Below the pieces are notes generated by a model. It worked only from the letters and a program-made list of their open reading frames with translations. It searched no databases and had not been told where the DNA came from. A program made the position numbers and the translations under genes. Below, piece after piece: positions 25,601-34,066 of a stretch of DNA of 64,000 nucleotides (its first letter is position 1; every line of letters begins with the position of its first letter). This stretch comes from Escarpia spicata (taxonomy: Eukaryota > Annelida > Polychaeta > Sabellida > Siboglinidae): the NCBI GenBank assembly GCA_963995525.1, contig OZ023214.1, forward strand, positions 48,267,883 through 48,331,882. Direction: 5' to 3'.

Positions 25601-25861
25601 ATGATAAGTAATTTGATTTAAATGGGAGTAAAACAGATATGTGACATACAACCTGACACCCTATTTGCAGGTGGGCAGAACGGGTACAATGTGCCCGAGG
25701 TAACGCCGTGCCCATTGCTGCCCGAGTGGTTGCAGCAGGAGGACCACGCCAACATCCTGGCTTGTGAGGACGACAAACAGCTGCCCGAACACATGCGTCG
25801 CATTCTGTGCGACGCATACATCTGCATGTATCACAGCCGCGAGGTGATGATGTATGGCTGA
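10145..25861 (+). CDS. CYLD: CYLD ubiquitin carboxyl-terminal hydrolase (15 coding exons)
   Basis: This is a complete orthologue of the tumour suppressor deubiquitinase CYLD, which trims Lys63- and Met1-linked ubiquitin chains from NEMO, TRAFs and RIPK1 and so dampens NF-kB/JNK signalling. Spliced exons give 1032 codons (human: 956) with all phases matching. Domain order: three CAP-Gly domains (about residues 110-185, 200-290, 545-630) and a USP domain (about 660-1025) with a B-box-like zinc module inserted (about 856-900). Catalytic Cys (~674, in GHHNSCYLD), His (~944, in TSHYVAFVK) and Asp (~963, in FADSMAD) are present. The linker between CAP-Gly 2 and 3 is disordered and carries a lineage-specific repeat. 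The start ATG is set by an in-frame TAA at 10136. Intron sizes range from about 150 bp to 2.6 kb, and several introns contain transposons. Confidence 0.95.
12270..12545 (+). CDS. CYLD: CYLD exon 2
   Basis: Codons 155-246, after acceptor TTGTTGCAG. It finishes CAP-Gly 1 ([14 protein letters not shown]...GMFVAINRL) and begins CAP-Gly 2 ([11 protein letters not shown]...TVGVEF). Donor TTC|GTAAGT, phase 0. Confidence 0.93.
12735..12947. mobile_element. foldback MITE-like palindrome in CYLD intron 2
   Basis: Two arms of about 95-100 bp, sharing blocks such as CCATTTTAAA..TTTAA and TAAATGTGTGTATTATATAC, are arranged as inverted repeats around a central (AT)n. The ends read TATACCTAGACA and GTCTAGGTATA. 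An AT microsatellite (12700-12735) abuts the left side. There is no coding sequence, so this is a non-autonomous foldback element. Confidence 0.75.
13624..14337 (-). mobile_element. CR1/L2-like LINE 3' fragment in CYLD intron 2
   Basis: Antisense matches run from the RT C-terminal region (EKDLGLTIS near 14320; [21 protein letters not shown]) to the 3' hairpin (13652-13681) and two tail units. It is heavily 5'-truncated and has small frame breaks (for example near 14010). Same family as 4492-6650. Confidence 0.88.
14438..14576 (+). CDS. CYLD: CYLD exon 3
   Basis: Codons 247-293, after acceptor GTTTTAG. It encodes the second half of CAP-Gly 2 ([11 protein letters not shown]...HASLIPP). Donor CAAG|GTATTA, phase 1. 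Confidence 0.92.
14729..14752 (+). CDS. CYLD: CYLD exon 4, candidate 24-nt microexon
   Basis: Acceptor TGTTGCAG and donor CAAG|GTGAAA enclose 24 nt that keep phase 1 on both sides and add VRPPETGQ. Exon 3 can also join exon 5 directly without changing frame, so this would be a cassette exon. It rests only on splice-site quality and phase. Confidence 0.5.
15158..15483 (-). mobile_element. tRNA-derived SINE
   Basis: Read on the - strand it begins with a tRNA-like head (GTTCGAA-type B box near 15405-15435) and ends in a tail whose + strand copy is GTAAGTTCTTATATAGCGCAA. The same unit recurs at 22614, 30508, 56282 and 57108. There is no coding capacity; it would be mobilised by a LINE. Confidence 0.8.
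15556..15778 (+). mobile_element. tRNA-derived SINE, inverted and truncated copy
   Basis: Reverse complement of the middle and tail of the neighbouring SINE: AGCTGTATGAATGAGTACC through GTAAAGCGCTTTGAGCAG to a GTATAAG-type tail. The tRNA-like head is missing. With the adjacent copy it forms a long inverted pair. Confidence 0.75.
15864..16343 (+). CDS. CYLD: CYLD exon 5 (disordered linker with Tyr repeats)
   Basis: Codons 301-461, phase 1 to phase 1, after acceptor ATGTTGTAG. It is rich in Ser, Thr, Pro and Ala. About residues 353-428 form six imperfect repeats of 10-14 residues around a TYRPAQ core. It has no fold and lies between CAP-Gly 2 and 3, the region that holds regulatory phosphosites and a TRAF-binding motif in vertebrate CYLD; neither is recognisable here. 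Confidence 0.85.
16758..17122 (+). CDS. CYLD: CYLD exon 6
   Basis: Codons 461-582, after acceptor ACATTGCAG. It contains an acidic patch (VDSDEED), a Pro/Ser linker and the first half of CAP-Gly 3 (LNSIVEV...[12 protein letters not shown]...AGLEM). In human CYLD the third CAP-Gly binds NEMO. Donor ATG|GTGAGT, phase 0. Confidence 0.93.
17848..18004 (+). CDS. CYLD: CYLD exon 7
   Basis: Codons 583-635. Second half of CAP-Gly 3 ([20 protein letters not shown]...FVHLKKL). Acceptor GTATCAG, donor CTAG|GTGTGG, phase 1. Confidence 0.93.
18694..20512. mobile_element. Tc1/mariner-pogo-like DNA transposon, decayed
   Basis: Near-perfect terminal inverted repeats (CCGTAAATTCTGTATTTGT at the left, its complement at the right end) are bordered by TA on both sides, total 1819 bp. 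Around 19700-19810 a short frame ends in an acidic stretch [11 protein letters not shown] followed by a stop, like the C-termini of some pogo/Tigger transposases. A second similar acidic end follows at about 19905-19950. No catalytic core can be read. It fills most of CYLD intron 7 and ends about 90 bp before exon 8. Confidence 0.75.
20605..20869 (+). CDS. CYLD: CYLD exon 8 (USP catalytic Cys)
   Basis: Codons 635-723. Start of the USP domain, with [19 protein letters not shown] holding the nucleophilic cysteine (~674). Acceptor TTCCCTGCAG, donor CGCAA|GTGAGT, phase 2. Confidence 0.95.
21128..21219 (+). CDS. CYLD: CYLD exon 9
   Basis: Codons 723-754 of the USP domain ([19 protein letters not shown]...TSEEK). 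Acceptor TTTCAG, donor AAAG|GTGAGT, phase 1. Confidence 0.92.
21862..21928 (+). CDS. CYLD: CYLD exon 10
   Basis: Codons 754-776 ([19 protein letters not shown]), a short USP exon. Acceptor GGTTTCAG, donor TGAA|GTAAGT, phase 2. Confidence 0.92.
22386..22506 (+). CDS. CYLD: CYLD exon 11
   Basis: Codons 776-816 ([15 protein letters not shown]...[14 protein letters not shown]). Acceptor GTTTCAG, donor GGGG|GTGAGT, phase 0. Confidence 0.92.
22614..22943 (-). mobile_element. tRNA-derived SINE (CYLD intron 11)
   Basis: Same family as 15158-15483. The tail GTTCTTATATGGCGCATTATCC is at the left, and the tRNA-like head (GGATAGAGCATCAGG and GGGTTTGACTCC on the - strand) is at the right. Confidence 0.8.
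23127..23235 (+). CDS. CYLD: CYLD exon 12
   Basis: Codons 817-853 ([20 protein letters not shown]...DITDIL), a hallmark USP strand shared by CYLD proteins. Acceptor TTTTCAG, donor AAAG|GTAAGT, phase 1. Confidence 0.93.
23700..24120. mobile_element. pogo/mariner-type MITE (CYLD intron 12)
   Basis: CAGTAAACCTCGGATATAACG at the left is matched by an inverted end reading TCGTTATAACCAAAGTTTACTG. TA is present on the left only. Internally it has no coding capacity. The end sequence is related to that of the 15132-15826 element. Confidence 0.7.
24233..24348 (+). CDS. CYLD: CYLD exon 13 (B-box-like zinc module)
   Basis: Codons 853-891. Cys pairs CTIC, CKDC and CDGC form most of the zinc-binding B-box-like insertion of CYLD. 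The remaining His ligands would come from SHHRKRKDH in exon 14. Donor ACG|GTAAGA, phase 0. Confidence 0.93.
24722..24909. mobile_element. short TIR element (CYLD intron 13)
   Basis: The left end CGGTGGACCCTTG..TAGGGTTACC and the inverted right end GGTGACCTTAATAGTGAGG..CCACTG are similar imperfect inverted repeats of about 27 bp, with TA at the left. About 190 bp, no coding. Confidence 0.55.
24987..25221 (+). CDS. CYLD: CYLD exon 14 (catalytic His and Asp)
   Basis: Codons 892-970. It finishes the zinc module, then carries the catalytic His in [14 protein letters not shown] and Asp in [11 protein letters not shown]. Acceptor CATTCCAG, donor CAAG|GTACGA, phase 1. Confidence 0.95.
25671..25861 (+). 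CDS. CYLD: CYLD exon 15 (C-terminus)
   Basis: Codons 970-1032 plus [18 protein letters not shown] and [12 protein letters not shown] match the conserved CYLD end. Acceptor ATTTGCAG. Confidence 0.95.
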
Positions 25862-26326
25862 CTGTCGTACACACATCAACTAACTCCCCATTGTGGCGAG
25901 ACATTTCCCATTTTTTTTCCATTTTCAAATCTCCCAAACTCCCACTTTCAAGCATATAGCCCTCATGACAGTTTTCTGTGATTTTAGGTTTGTTTGATTG
26001 GTTAAATTAAGTTATAAGTTACGAGTGTATGAAATACTATTTAATGCGTTAAGGATAAAAAACATCTTGGTATAACCAAAAACCTAAAAAGTTACTTCAC
26101 CTGTGAATGTTCGTTTTTCACAGGGCATAGAAACAGATCAGAGCAAAATACTTTCGGTAGGTGGCATGAGCAACAGAAAAAGATTATAACTTTGACCAAA
26201 TTTGCCATGGGCTTCCATATGGGGTAGATGTCTACAATTTGCTTGTACTGTGAAAATGTAGTTTTCCTGGTGGTAATATAAAAATTTATTAGCATGCAAA
26301 TTGCTTCCGGACTCGGTTACGTTCAT

Positions 26327-26483
26327 AGTTTTGAAAATATGATAAGTTACCTTTCCGAATCCTGTGTTGCTCTGAACAGAGCTTTCGACGTCTTCACGCT
26401 GATGAAGACGTCGTGAAGAAATCGAAAGCTCTGTTCAGAGCAACATAGGACTCGGAAAGGTAACTTACCATATTTTCAAAATT
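26327..26483. repeat. foldback hairpin downstream of CYLD
   Basis: Two arms of about 72 nt, roughly 90 percent complementary by eye, flank a 13-nt loop (26399-26411). Core: TTGCTCTGAACAGAGCTTTCGA and its complement. It lies 466 nt after the CYLD stop, so it could be in the 3' UTR or just past it. Most likely a small foldback transposon. Confidence 0.8.
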
Positions 26484-26499
26484 TAAATTTACTTAATTC

Positions 26500-27770
26500 T
26501 GGTGAATTTAATAGGTTTTATAGTGCATTTTGATTAAAAATGACTACTTAAGACTTTAAAATTGCAGTGTGGTGTAGGTTTGGCTTGAAAATGGTAATTT
26601 GTGAGATTGTGTAAAAGTTGAAGAAAAAACATCAGTTCTACCTCTGAAGTGGTGGATTTGGCACCACTGCTTGAGTAAACGGTATGTGGATTGGTGAGGT
26701 GGTCAGACATGGCCAAGATGCACTGGCTCTGCGAGGTGCGTGTGTCCTTGCGCATAAGGAACCTATGCATGGTGCTTAACATGTCAAGTTTTCAAATTGC
26801 CAAGCGGCTCTGGAGCAGGGTTGGGTCCAGTTATGTATTTGGCGACAGGCGAAAAATAGTTTTGATTAATTCTAGTCTTGAAACTATGCTACAACTAGAA
26901 TGATTGTCTTTCATGTTATTAGAACAATTACAAATTGCGATTAATTGTGAAGAGTAACTGATTCTGAGTAACTGTATCCAGCCGTGTTTTGGAAATCTAA
27001 TTGGATGATAATGTGATATTGGTCCAGCTCTCATCAATGGTGGATATGCTATTAAGATCTTATTATAATTTAATTATAATTAACGTTTACTTGTCAATCT
27101 AATGTAGGTTTGTACAGCATATGTACAATTTTAATGAAAGCATCTCATGTACATTATAATTATAGGGATTTATGTTGCTATAATTTAATGGCTTATGTTA
27201 CAATCATTATATTTACCCACTTCTCATTTATACACCAACTCTCTACAACATTATAATCACATGTCCGTTTTAAACTACATAATTGTGTACATAAAATATT
27301 TAACCAGGTAAGACAAAGAATGAATATATCACAGGTGATAATTATGTACATTCTTTCATAGCTAAAGCCACTAATGATCATTTGAATGTTATAGTATTTT
27401 ATTTGAAGATCTGTCGTACGAGACCAAACCATTGTCATAATTTAATAAATTGTTTGTTTGTTTCCGGTAAGAAGTTTAGATAAACAGAAGGATTATTAAC
27501 ATGCTTATATGCAACATCTCTGGGGGGGGGGGGGGGTGATGCATTAAAAAATTGAGCATTGATTTAGCAATTATTTGTTGTTGTTTAAATTTATAGTTTT
27601 GAGAGACTGTGTTTACTTGGCAGTGCAATGTTTTCGAAGGTCCGATGGGAATTGTAACTAAAAACGAATACATTAAAATGAAATGATGGTAGGCAGTACC
27701 AGCTTAAGAAACTAGTACAACAGACAGATACATAGTATAATATCTATAAAAACATTTGATGAAATAACTA
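26500..27770. other. intergenic, no gene recognised
   Basis: AT-rich sequence with only short frames. A 15-base G run lies at 27522-27536. Confidence 0.4.
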
Positions 27771-27774
27771 GCAA

Positions 27775-29480
27775 AGCAAAAAGAAGGACAACAGTGGAGT
27801 AGCCCCACTCATGAAGAATGGCATCATCCACAGCGATAGCCAGACTAAGGCTGACATTCTTAATATGCAGTTCTCATCAGTCTTCACCGACGGAGACATG
27901 AGCGATGCACGGAGACTTGGAATGAGCCCAAACAATGACTTTCTGGATATCAGAGTATCTGAAGCAGGAGTAAGAAAACTACTGGAAGCAGTCAAACCTC
28001 ACAAAGCCACAGGACCTGATGGGATCCCAGCCAGGCTCCTGAAAGACTGCTGCAGAACTTGCACCAGTGCTAACGCTCATATACCAGGCATCACTCGGCC
28101 AAGGTACAGTACCAGCAGACTGAAAGCATGCTTGGGTCATACCAGTATACAAGAAGGGAACAAGAACTACTGCTTCAAACTATAGACCCATATCCCTCAC
28201 GAGCATCTCCTGCAAGACATTGGAACACATCATACACAGTAACCTAATGGACCACTTGGAACAACACAACATCCTATCTGGCTACCAGCATGGGTTTCGC
28301 AAACATAGGTCCTGTGAAACCCAACTCGTCCAAGCTGTCGACAACCTAGCGATGTACCTCGACGAGGGTGGCCAGATCAACGCCGAGTTGTTGGATTTCT
28401 CAAAGGCGTTTGACAAAGTATCCTACCACCACCTGGCTACCAAGCTTCACCACTACGGAGTGCGAGGGAAGATGTTGGACTGGGTCAAAAGCTTCCTGAG
28501 CAGCCGCACCCAGGAAGTCATTCTGGAAGGCAAACGATCATTGTCGGCTGCAGTGACCTCAGGCATCCCACAGGGTTCAGTCGTTGGACCCATCCTCTTC
28601 CTTTGCTACATAAATGACCTACCAGACCAAGTGTCCTCTACTATATGCCTATTTACCGATGGCTGTCTCCTGTACCGAAGCATCAGCTCATGAGATGATG
28701 CAGGTAAACTAGAAGATGACATACACAAGCTACGGATATGGGAAAAGAACTGGCTGATGGAGTTTAATCCGGATAAGTGTGAAGTTGTCCAAATTACCAA
28801 CAGAAGGAAGAAGAGAATTGTCAGTGATTACTCTATCCACGGACAACAATTGAAGGAGGTCAATGGAGCCAAGTACCTTGGAGTAACCATCGACAGGACA
28901 CTAACATGGAGCAAACACATCAACAACGTGACAAAGAAGGCTAACAACACCAGAGCTTTCCTACAGCGGAACATCAGCAGATGCCCACAAGCCATCAAAG
29001 CATTATGCTATCAGACGTTCGTTAGACCCATCGTTGAATAGGCCTATGCACCGACAGTATGGGATCCTGCCACAGAGATGAACATCACGTCTGTGGAGAA
29101 TGTTCAACGACAAGCTGCTCGCTTCGTGAAGAGCAACTACCGTCGACGCAGCAGTGTGACAACCATGCTTGAAAGTCTGAAATGGGAGACCCTTGCGAAT
29201 ATGCAGGCTAATGCCAAGGTATAATGCTCTACCGCATCAGGAACAAGTTAGTGGACATAACGACAACTTCTCTCACCGCCGCTTCAACTCGTACCAGAGG
29301 CAACGCATATCGCTACTTCCAGACATTCACCTGCATCGACGCATACAAGCACTCATTCTTTCCAAGCACCATCAAATCATGGAACAAATGCACACACCAG
29401 CTAGTTAGCAAACAATCACTGGACTCATTTAGAAAGCATCTCCTCTCGCCTGCCTAAAGTAATCTACACCCATAAAGCTA
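27775..29480 (+). mobile_element. non-LTR retrotransposon (jockey/CR1-like), second family, dead
   Basis: An RT region distinct from the family at 4.5 kb. It reads MKNGIIHSDSQTKADILN (27811), VKPHKATGPDGIPARLLKD, a frameshift near 28045, NYRPISLTSISCKTLEHII, LDFSKAFDKVSYHHL, SGIPQGSVVGPILF, then FTDGCLL where F-A-D-D is expected, so the second catalytic Asp is lost. Stops and shifts occur near 28694, 29041 and 29220. A C-terminal end (NKCTHQLVSKQSLDSFRKHLL) closes at 29457. No endonuclease is visible, so it is 5'-truncated and inactive. Confidence 0.88.
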
Positions 29481-30507
29481 TAGGCACACCGACGATATGG
29501 TCTTCTAACCTGTCTAAACTTCACAAAATAAGCAATAGACCCAAGCCAGCGCTACACCACCCACTACTTGCGACGGCTCACCCAAGCTCAACAGTACTCT
29601 AGCCACATACGTGTGGCTGATACAGAGTTCTGAGCTGTACATAAGAAGAAGAACTATTCTTTCTGCCGACATCTTTACATGTGTTTAAGATGGATGTCAT
29701 TCATGAAATGTTTACATCCATGTTTTACAGAAATGCATCTAATTCCACTCTAATTATTCGCTGTTAATGTCAAGTTATAATATAATGCCGATACAAACTT
29801 GTAGTAATCTAGTGTTTACTAGCCCACTGCGGGAACAAACTCAAATACACCAACAAGAATGACAATCATTCATTTAGTTTATTTTAACACAACAGACAGA
29901 CGTCTTGAAGAATAAGTCTTAGTATCTTACATTCCAGAAGCAAACCATAGCTTAAAAGAAAAACACAATAAAAGTAGAAAACGAATGCAGATGGTGAGAT
30001 TCTACAGTTAATGAGAGTTACATTCATTAGCAGACACTAAATACATCAACGTGACAATGTAAATTCAGTCGACCTGGAGAGACAAAGACAGGCAAGAATG
30101 ACAAATACACAGGAACATTTGAATTATGTTAGATGTGAGAACCACCTACAACGTATACTCGGTATACATTATAATTTAAGTAACATGACATCAATGCCAA
30201 GTACAAATCAACGGAAATAACAAATTACATATCAGTAAATTAATTAGTAAGGTGCATTTAAAATGCAACAAAACGGTGTACAACCGGTGCTTGTGTTGCC
30301 GAACCAACAAGCTGTTATTTTTAACTTTCATGCATTTTACAAATCACGAGCCATCCAACAACTGTCGACACTAACATCTGGGGCCCGTTTCACGAACATT
30401 CGTATGAGCTCATAAGACTAATTTTGCTATATAAGATAAATTTTGTTCCTTAATTACTAGCGATCTTGTGTACTGAAAGCTGCACTACTGGGAAATTGTT
30501 GTTGGTG
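29481..30507. other. intergenic, no gene recognised
   Basis: Includes a short GAAGAA-rich stretch at 29642-29655 that may be the end of the preceding LINE. Nothing else can be supported. Confidence 0.4.
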
Positions 30508-30836
30508 TAAAAGGTAAAGGTAAGTTCTTATATAGCGCAGTATCCAGTCCTCGGGACTGCTGAAAGCACTTTACTCCCTGGCAGACCTATTCAATTGGAC
30601 ACCATCTCGACTTCTCTGGGAAGCTTTCAGTCACGCTGCAATTAATGTGCGAAGACTATTCGTACACAAATATCCACCACTGTCTAAAGCCAGGTACTCA
30701 TTCATACAGCTGAGTGAACTGAAGAAGTGTAGAGTAAACGAACTTGTCCAAGGTTCAACACCGCCGCACAGGATTCGAACTCGCGTTCTCTCAGTCGAGA
30801 GTCCGGAGCTCTTATCACTGTGCTACTGCGCTCCAC
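30508..30836 (-). mobile_element. tRNA-derived SINE, best-preserved copy
   Basis: On the - strand the head starts GGAGCGCAGTAGCACAGTGA, with an A-box-like TAGCACAGTGATAAGAG and a B-box-like AGTTCGAATCC, i.e. an RNA polymerase III promoter. The tail, on the + strand GTAAGTTCTTATATAGCGCAG, is shared with the other copies. Confidence 0.82.
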
Positions 30837-31295
30837 CTGGTGTGTCACAGAAATAGTGTCCTTAGTGATACAATGGTGGCTTTTGACATTTTAGAAATGC
30901 TTCTTAAATTTAACAATGATGAATTTTCCTTATGAGTTGATTACCTTAGTGAAACGGTCCCCTGTACATTGAACCAAAGGTCACAGTTCAACCCATTAAC
31001 AAACAACGGCAGTAAAACACTCTTGACATTCACTGCTCTTCGTCAGGTCAACAAAACCTTCACCCGGCGACAGATTCCCTTACTCAAATCTACTTATCAC
31101 AGTGTGAAAAAACAATTATGTAAACCCTGCGTAGACTATATATTATGCACAATCAGTGTGGCATTATCAGTTATTTCAACTTTGATGCCAGCCTACATAT
31201 TCAGTCGTCAAAGAAACAACTGTGAAACCAACACGTATGACCTCTTCGACATGCACCAAATAATTGTAGCATGGTGCAACGGGAGCAACACGAAA

Positions 31296-31756
31296 CAGTG
31301 TAACAGGCTTGTTAACAAATGCATTTGAATACGCATTCAACTGCCTCTGTAAAATTGTAAATGCAGTTGAATGCGTACCTTAAACATTTGCATGCCATCC
31401 ACAAACATCTGATTTGTCAAAAGCAAGCATAATTCTTTACAGACATGTTCATGTGATGAGTCTGGTGTGTATTATGCAGTGGGACTCGGTGGTTACAATG
31501 GTCATGTACTACTGTATTTATTAAATAAATTAATAATGTGACATCTGTCAACATTATGTCGTTTCTCCAAATAAAACAAAACATTAATATAAATTCAAAT
31601 TTGCAAATGTGTAACCAAAACATTTGTGTTTGCATGCCACCCCAAAACATTTGCATTTAAATGCGTTCCTAGAAAATGGCATTTGCATTTGAATCAAGTG
31701 AAACATTTGTACTCAAATGTGTTGACATGCATTTGTTAACAAGCCTTGCAGTGTAA
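31296..31756. mobile_element. hAT-type MITE with exact 8-bp duplication
   Basis: The element 31304-31748 (445 bp) starts CAGGCTTGTTAACAAATGC and ends with the inverse of CAAGGCTTGTTAACAAATGC. It is flanked on both sides by the identical octamer CAGTGTAA (31296-31303 and 31749-31756). An 8-bp duplication and CA...TG ends are the hallmark of hAT transposons. No transposase is present. Internally there are several copies of a CATTTGAATGC-like word. Confidence 0.88.
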
Positions 31757-34023
31757 CACACAATGTTTATATTAGGAAAAACGTTTTACATTAGGAAAAA
31801 ACATACTGGTAATTACAAGTAATCACCTTCACGACAAAGCACCTACAACCTTTTTGTATAATTTATATAATTAGTAGAAAACAGTTATATGCGACTCATC
31901 GCTTATGTAACAATATATCAGTACCAACAACTAGTTTCTGAGATACGGAAAGATGTTACTAATACAGTGTCATTTGTGTGGTGATAATGAAAGGATGAAT
32001 GCTACCAATAGAAGGCCTGATGTATTCAATGAGTATCATGAAGAATATTAGTACAATCACATATGTATTACGAGTATGATGAAGAAAGGAAGGATGTCAG
32101 TTGTATAATCACAGATGTATTACATCGCATTTATGTGTAAAATTAAGACAGGATATATATTACTAATACAATAACATATATATATAACATATCTATAGTG
32201 AAGAAAGGGTGTTAGTGATACAGTAACACATGTATGGTGTGATTGATGTGGAAAGAAACGATGTTGATAATACAATCACATCATGTGTATGATGAGGAAA
32301 CGTGGATGTCGCTGATAGAACGACAGACATCAACAGCTGGCATGCCATACACCAAATCTGATTTTCAAATGAGAGTCTTATATACACTTAATCAAGCTAG
32401 TAATAGAATACTTTCCCTTTCTACATTTAAAACTTAATTGCTTTGTTCTTAGGTGTACAATTTGTTACCTGAAAAATAACTTTCTTCACATCTTGTTTTA
32501 ATAATACAATAAATGGGACCTGCCACAGCAGTGGGCATCAAGTTGAAAATTTGTTAAATGCACATTTTTATTCCAGTGATTGTAAGCTTTAAGATGATAC
32601 CTAGTTCAATGAAATATCTTCAGTAGTTTTTTTAACTGACTGCTCAAAGTTAAATAAATTTTAAAAAGTTTTGAGAAAAACAGGTTTAAAAATTTGACTA
32701 TGTGCACAATCAATGCCCAGTGGAACCACATAGTCTTTTATTAGTTAGGATTATTTGTTGAGGAAAACAAGCCGGAAGTTGAAAGATGCGATTATAAGGT
32801 ACCCATTTCCAGCAAGATTAGAAAATTGTATGAGACAACCTAGACATATATTTTTGGTGCGGGTGCAGAATAAGTTGATGCGACTTAATATAAACTAGTT
32901 CGCTGTGGCAGGTCACGCAGTGAGCACCTCTATTCACGTTGCTTGTCCGCTAGCTACAACACAGTAGCAGCAGTAACAAAATAATTATGTTACACAGTAG
33001 CAAAAGTGTTTATATGGATACTGTAACAAATCCCTGCCAACAATTGAGATTTCAATTTCACACAATTACACATTTGAATGTAAAATACATAAGTGGTGCA
33101 AACTGTGTTTTTATTTGGTCAAATTTATCTAAATAACGAGGAACGATGTTAAAACCAAACTGGAGGTGATCGACTAGTTTTAATCCAGAAATGTGTGTTA
33201 TGACAAAAGTACAAAGGACGTTATTGTAACTATTAATTATTACTGTGTGTTCCATTACGAGGAACCACCCTCTCAAGCCAGGACGGTAACAGTATGAATA
33301 GGAAATTCGCTGAATAGTTGTACTTTGTCCCACTTGCGATCCTGATTATGGGAATCGGCCAACTTCAAAAAAACAATTCCAGGAACTTGGAGTTAGTCCT
33401 GCCTGTTGCAGCGATACTGTCTATGGCGGTTTACTCTTTGGATATTTTGTAAACAATGCAAGGATTTAATGGGTGCAACATTCAAATTGCTAACAATGAT
33501 GGCGGGTTGTATACTTTCAACATATTTATACTAGTATTAAGAATATGTTTATATTAACAGTATAATATATTAATATTACAGTAACATGTAAGATTGGTTT
33601 AATCACACGGCAACATGATTCCATACACTCACAGAAGGCCGACACTTGCTGATTAATCAACATGTGGGCTTTGTGGTGTATGATAAAGCATTGTAGAACA
33701 TACAGCAAGATCCTGAACAACAGCGTACTATATAGTACAGCCTAACAAAATCACCTTAAATATATTAATTACCATGTCATCAGTGGCTAAATCTGTAATA
33801 TAGTTGGCGAGTAATTTTGGCTGCATCAAATGGATTCTGGCAACAAAACTTCTCCAAACTAACTGTTGCCCCAGTGGAACAAACATCAAATTTCATCCTA
33901 ACCAGACTTCATGTTTTCATTTTCAGCACATAACTTGAGATTGATACTAATAATAGCCTTGGTTAAATGATTTGGTCTTCGTTGTCGTAGCACTGCAGTA
34001 CAGACAATGAACACCAATTAGAA
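31757..34023. other. intergenic with degenerate tandem repeats
   Basis: About 31970-32330 contains imperfect repeats of roughly 50-60 bp around GATGAAGAAAGGA...GATGT..GT. No coding sequence is recognised. Confidence 0.4.
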
Positions 34024-34066
34024 AGGAGATAAATACTTATATAGCACAGAATCCAGTCCACAGGAC
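34024..34066. mobile_element. SINE tail fragment
   Basis: GATAAATACTTATATAGCAC AGAATCCAGTCC (about 34026-34057) matches the tail end of the SINE family described at 15158; the rest is missing. Confidence 0.6.

Noticed and set aside
30969..31328. 119-codon open frame with a hydrophobic stretch in the intergenic region
   Set aside because: No recognisable domain, and its end runs into the hAT-type MITE; probably chance.
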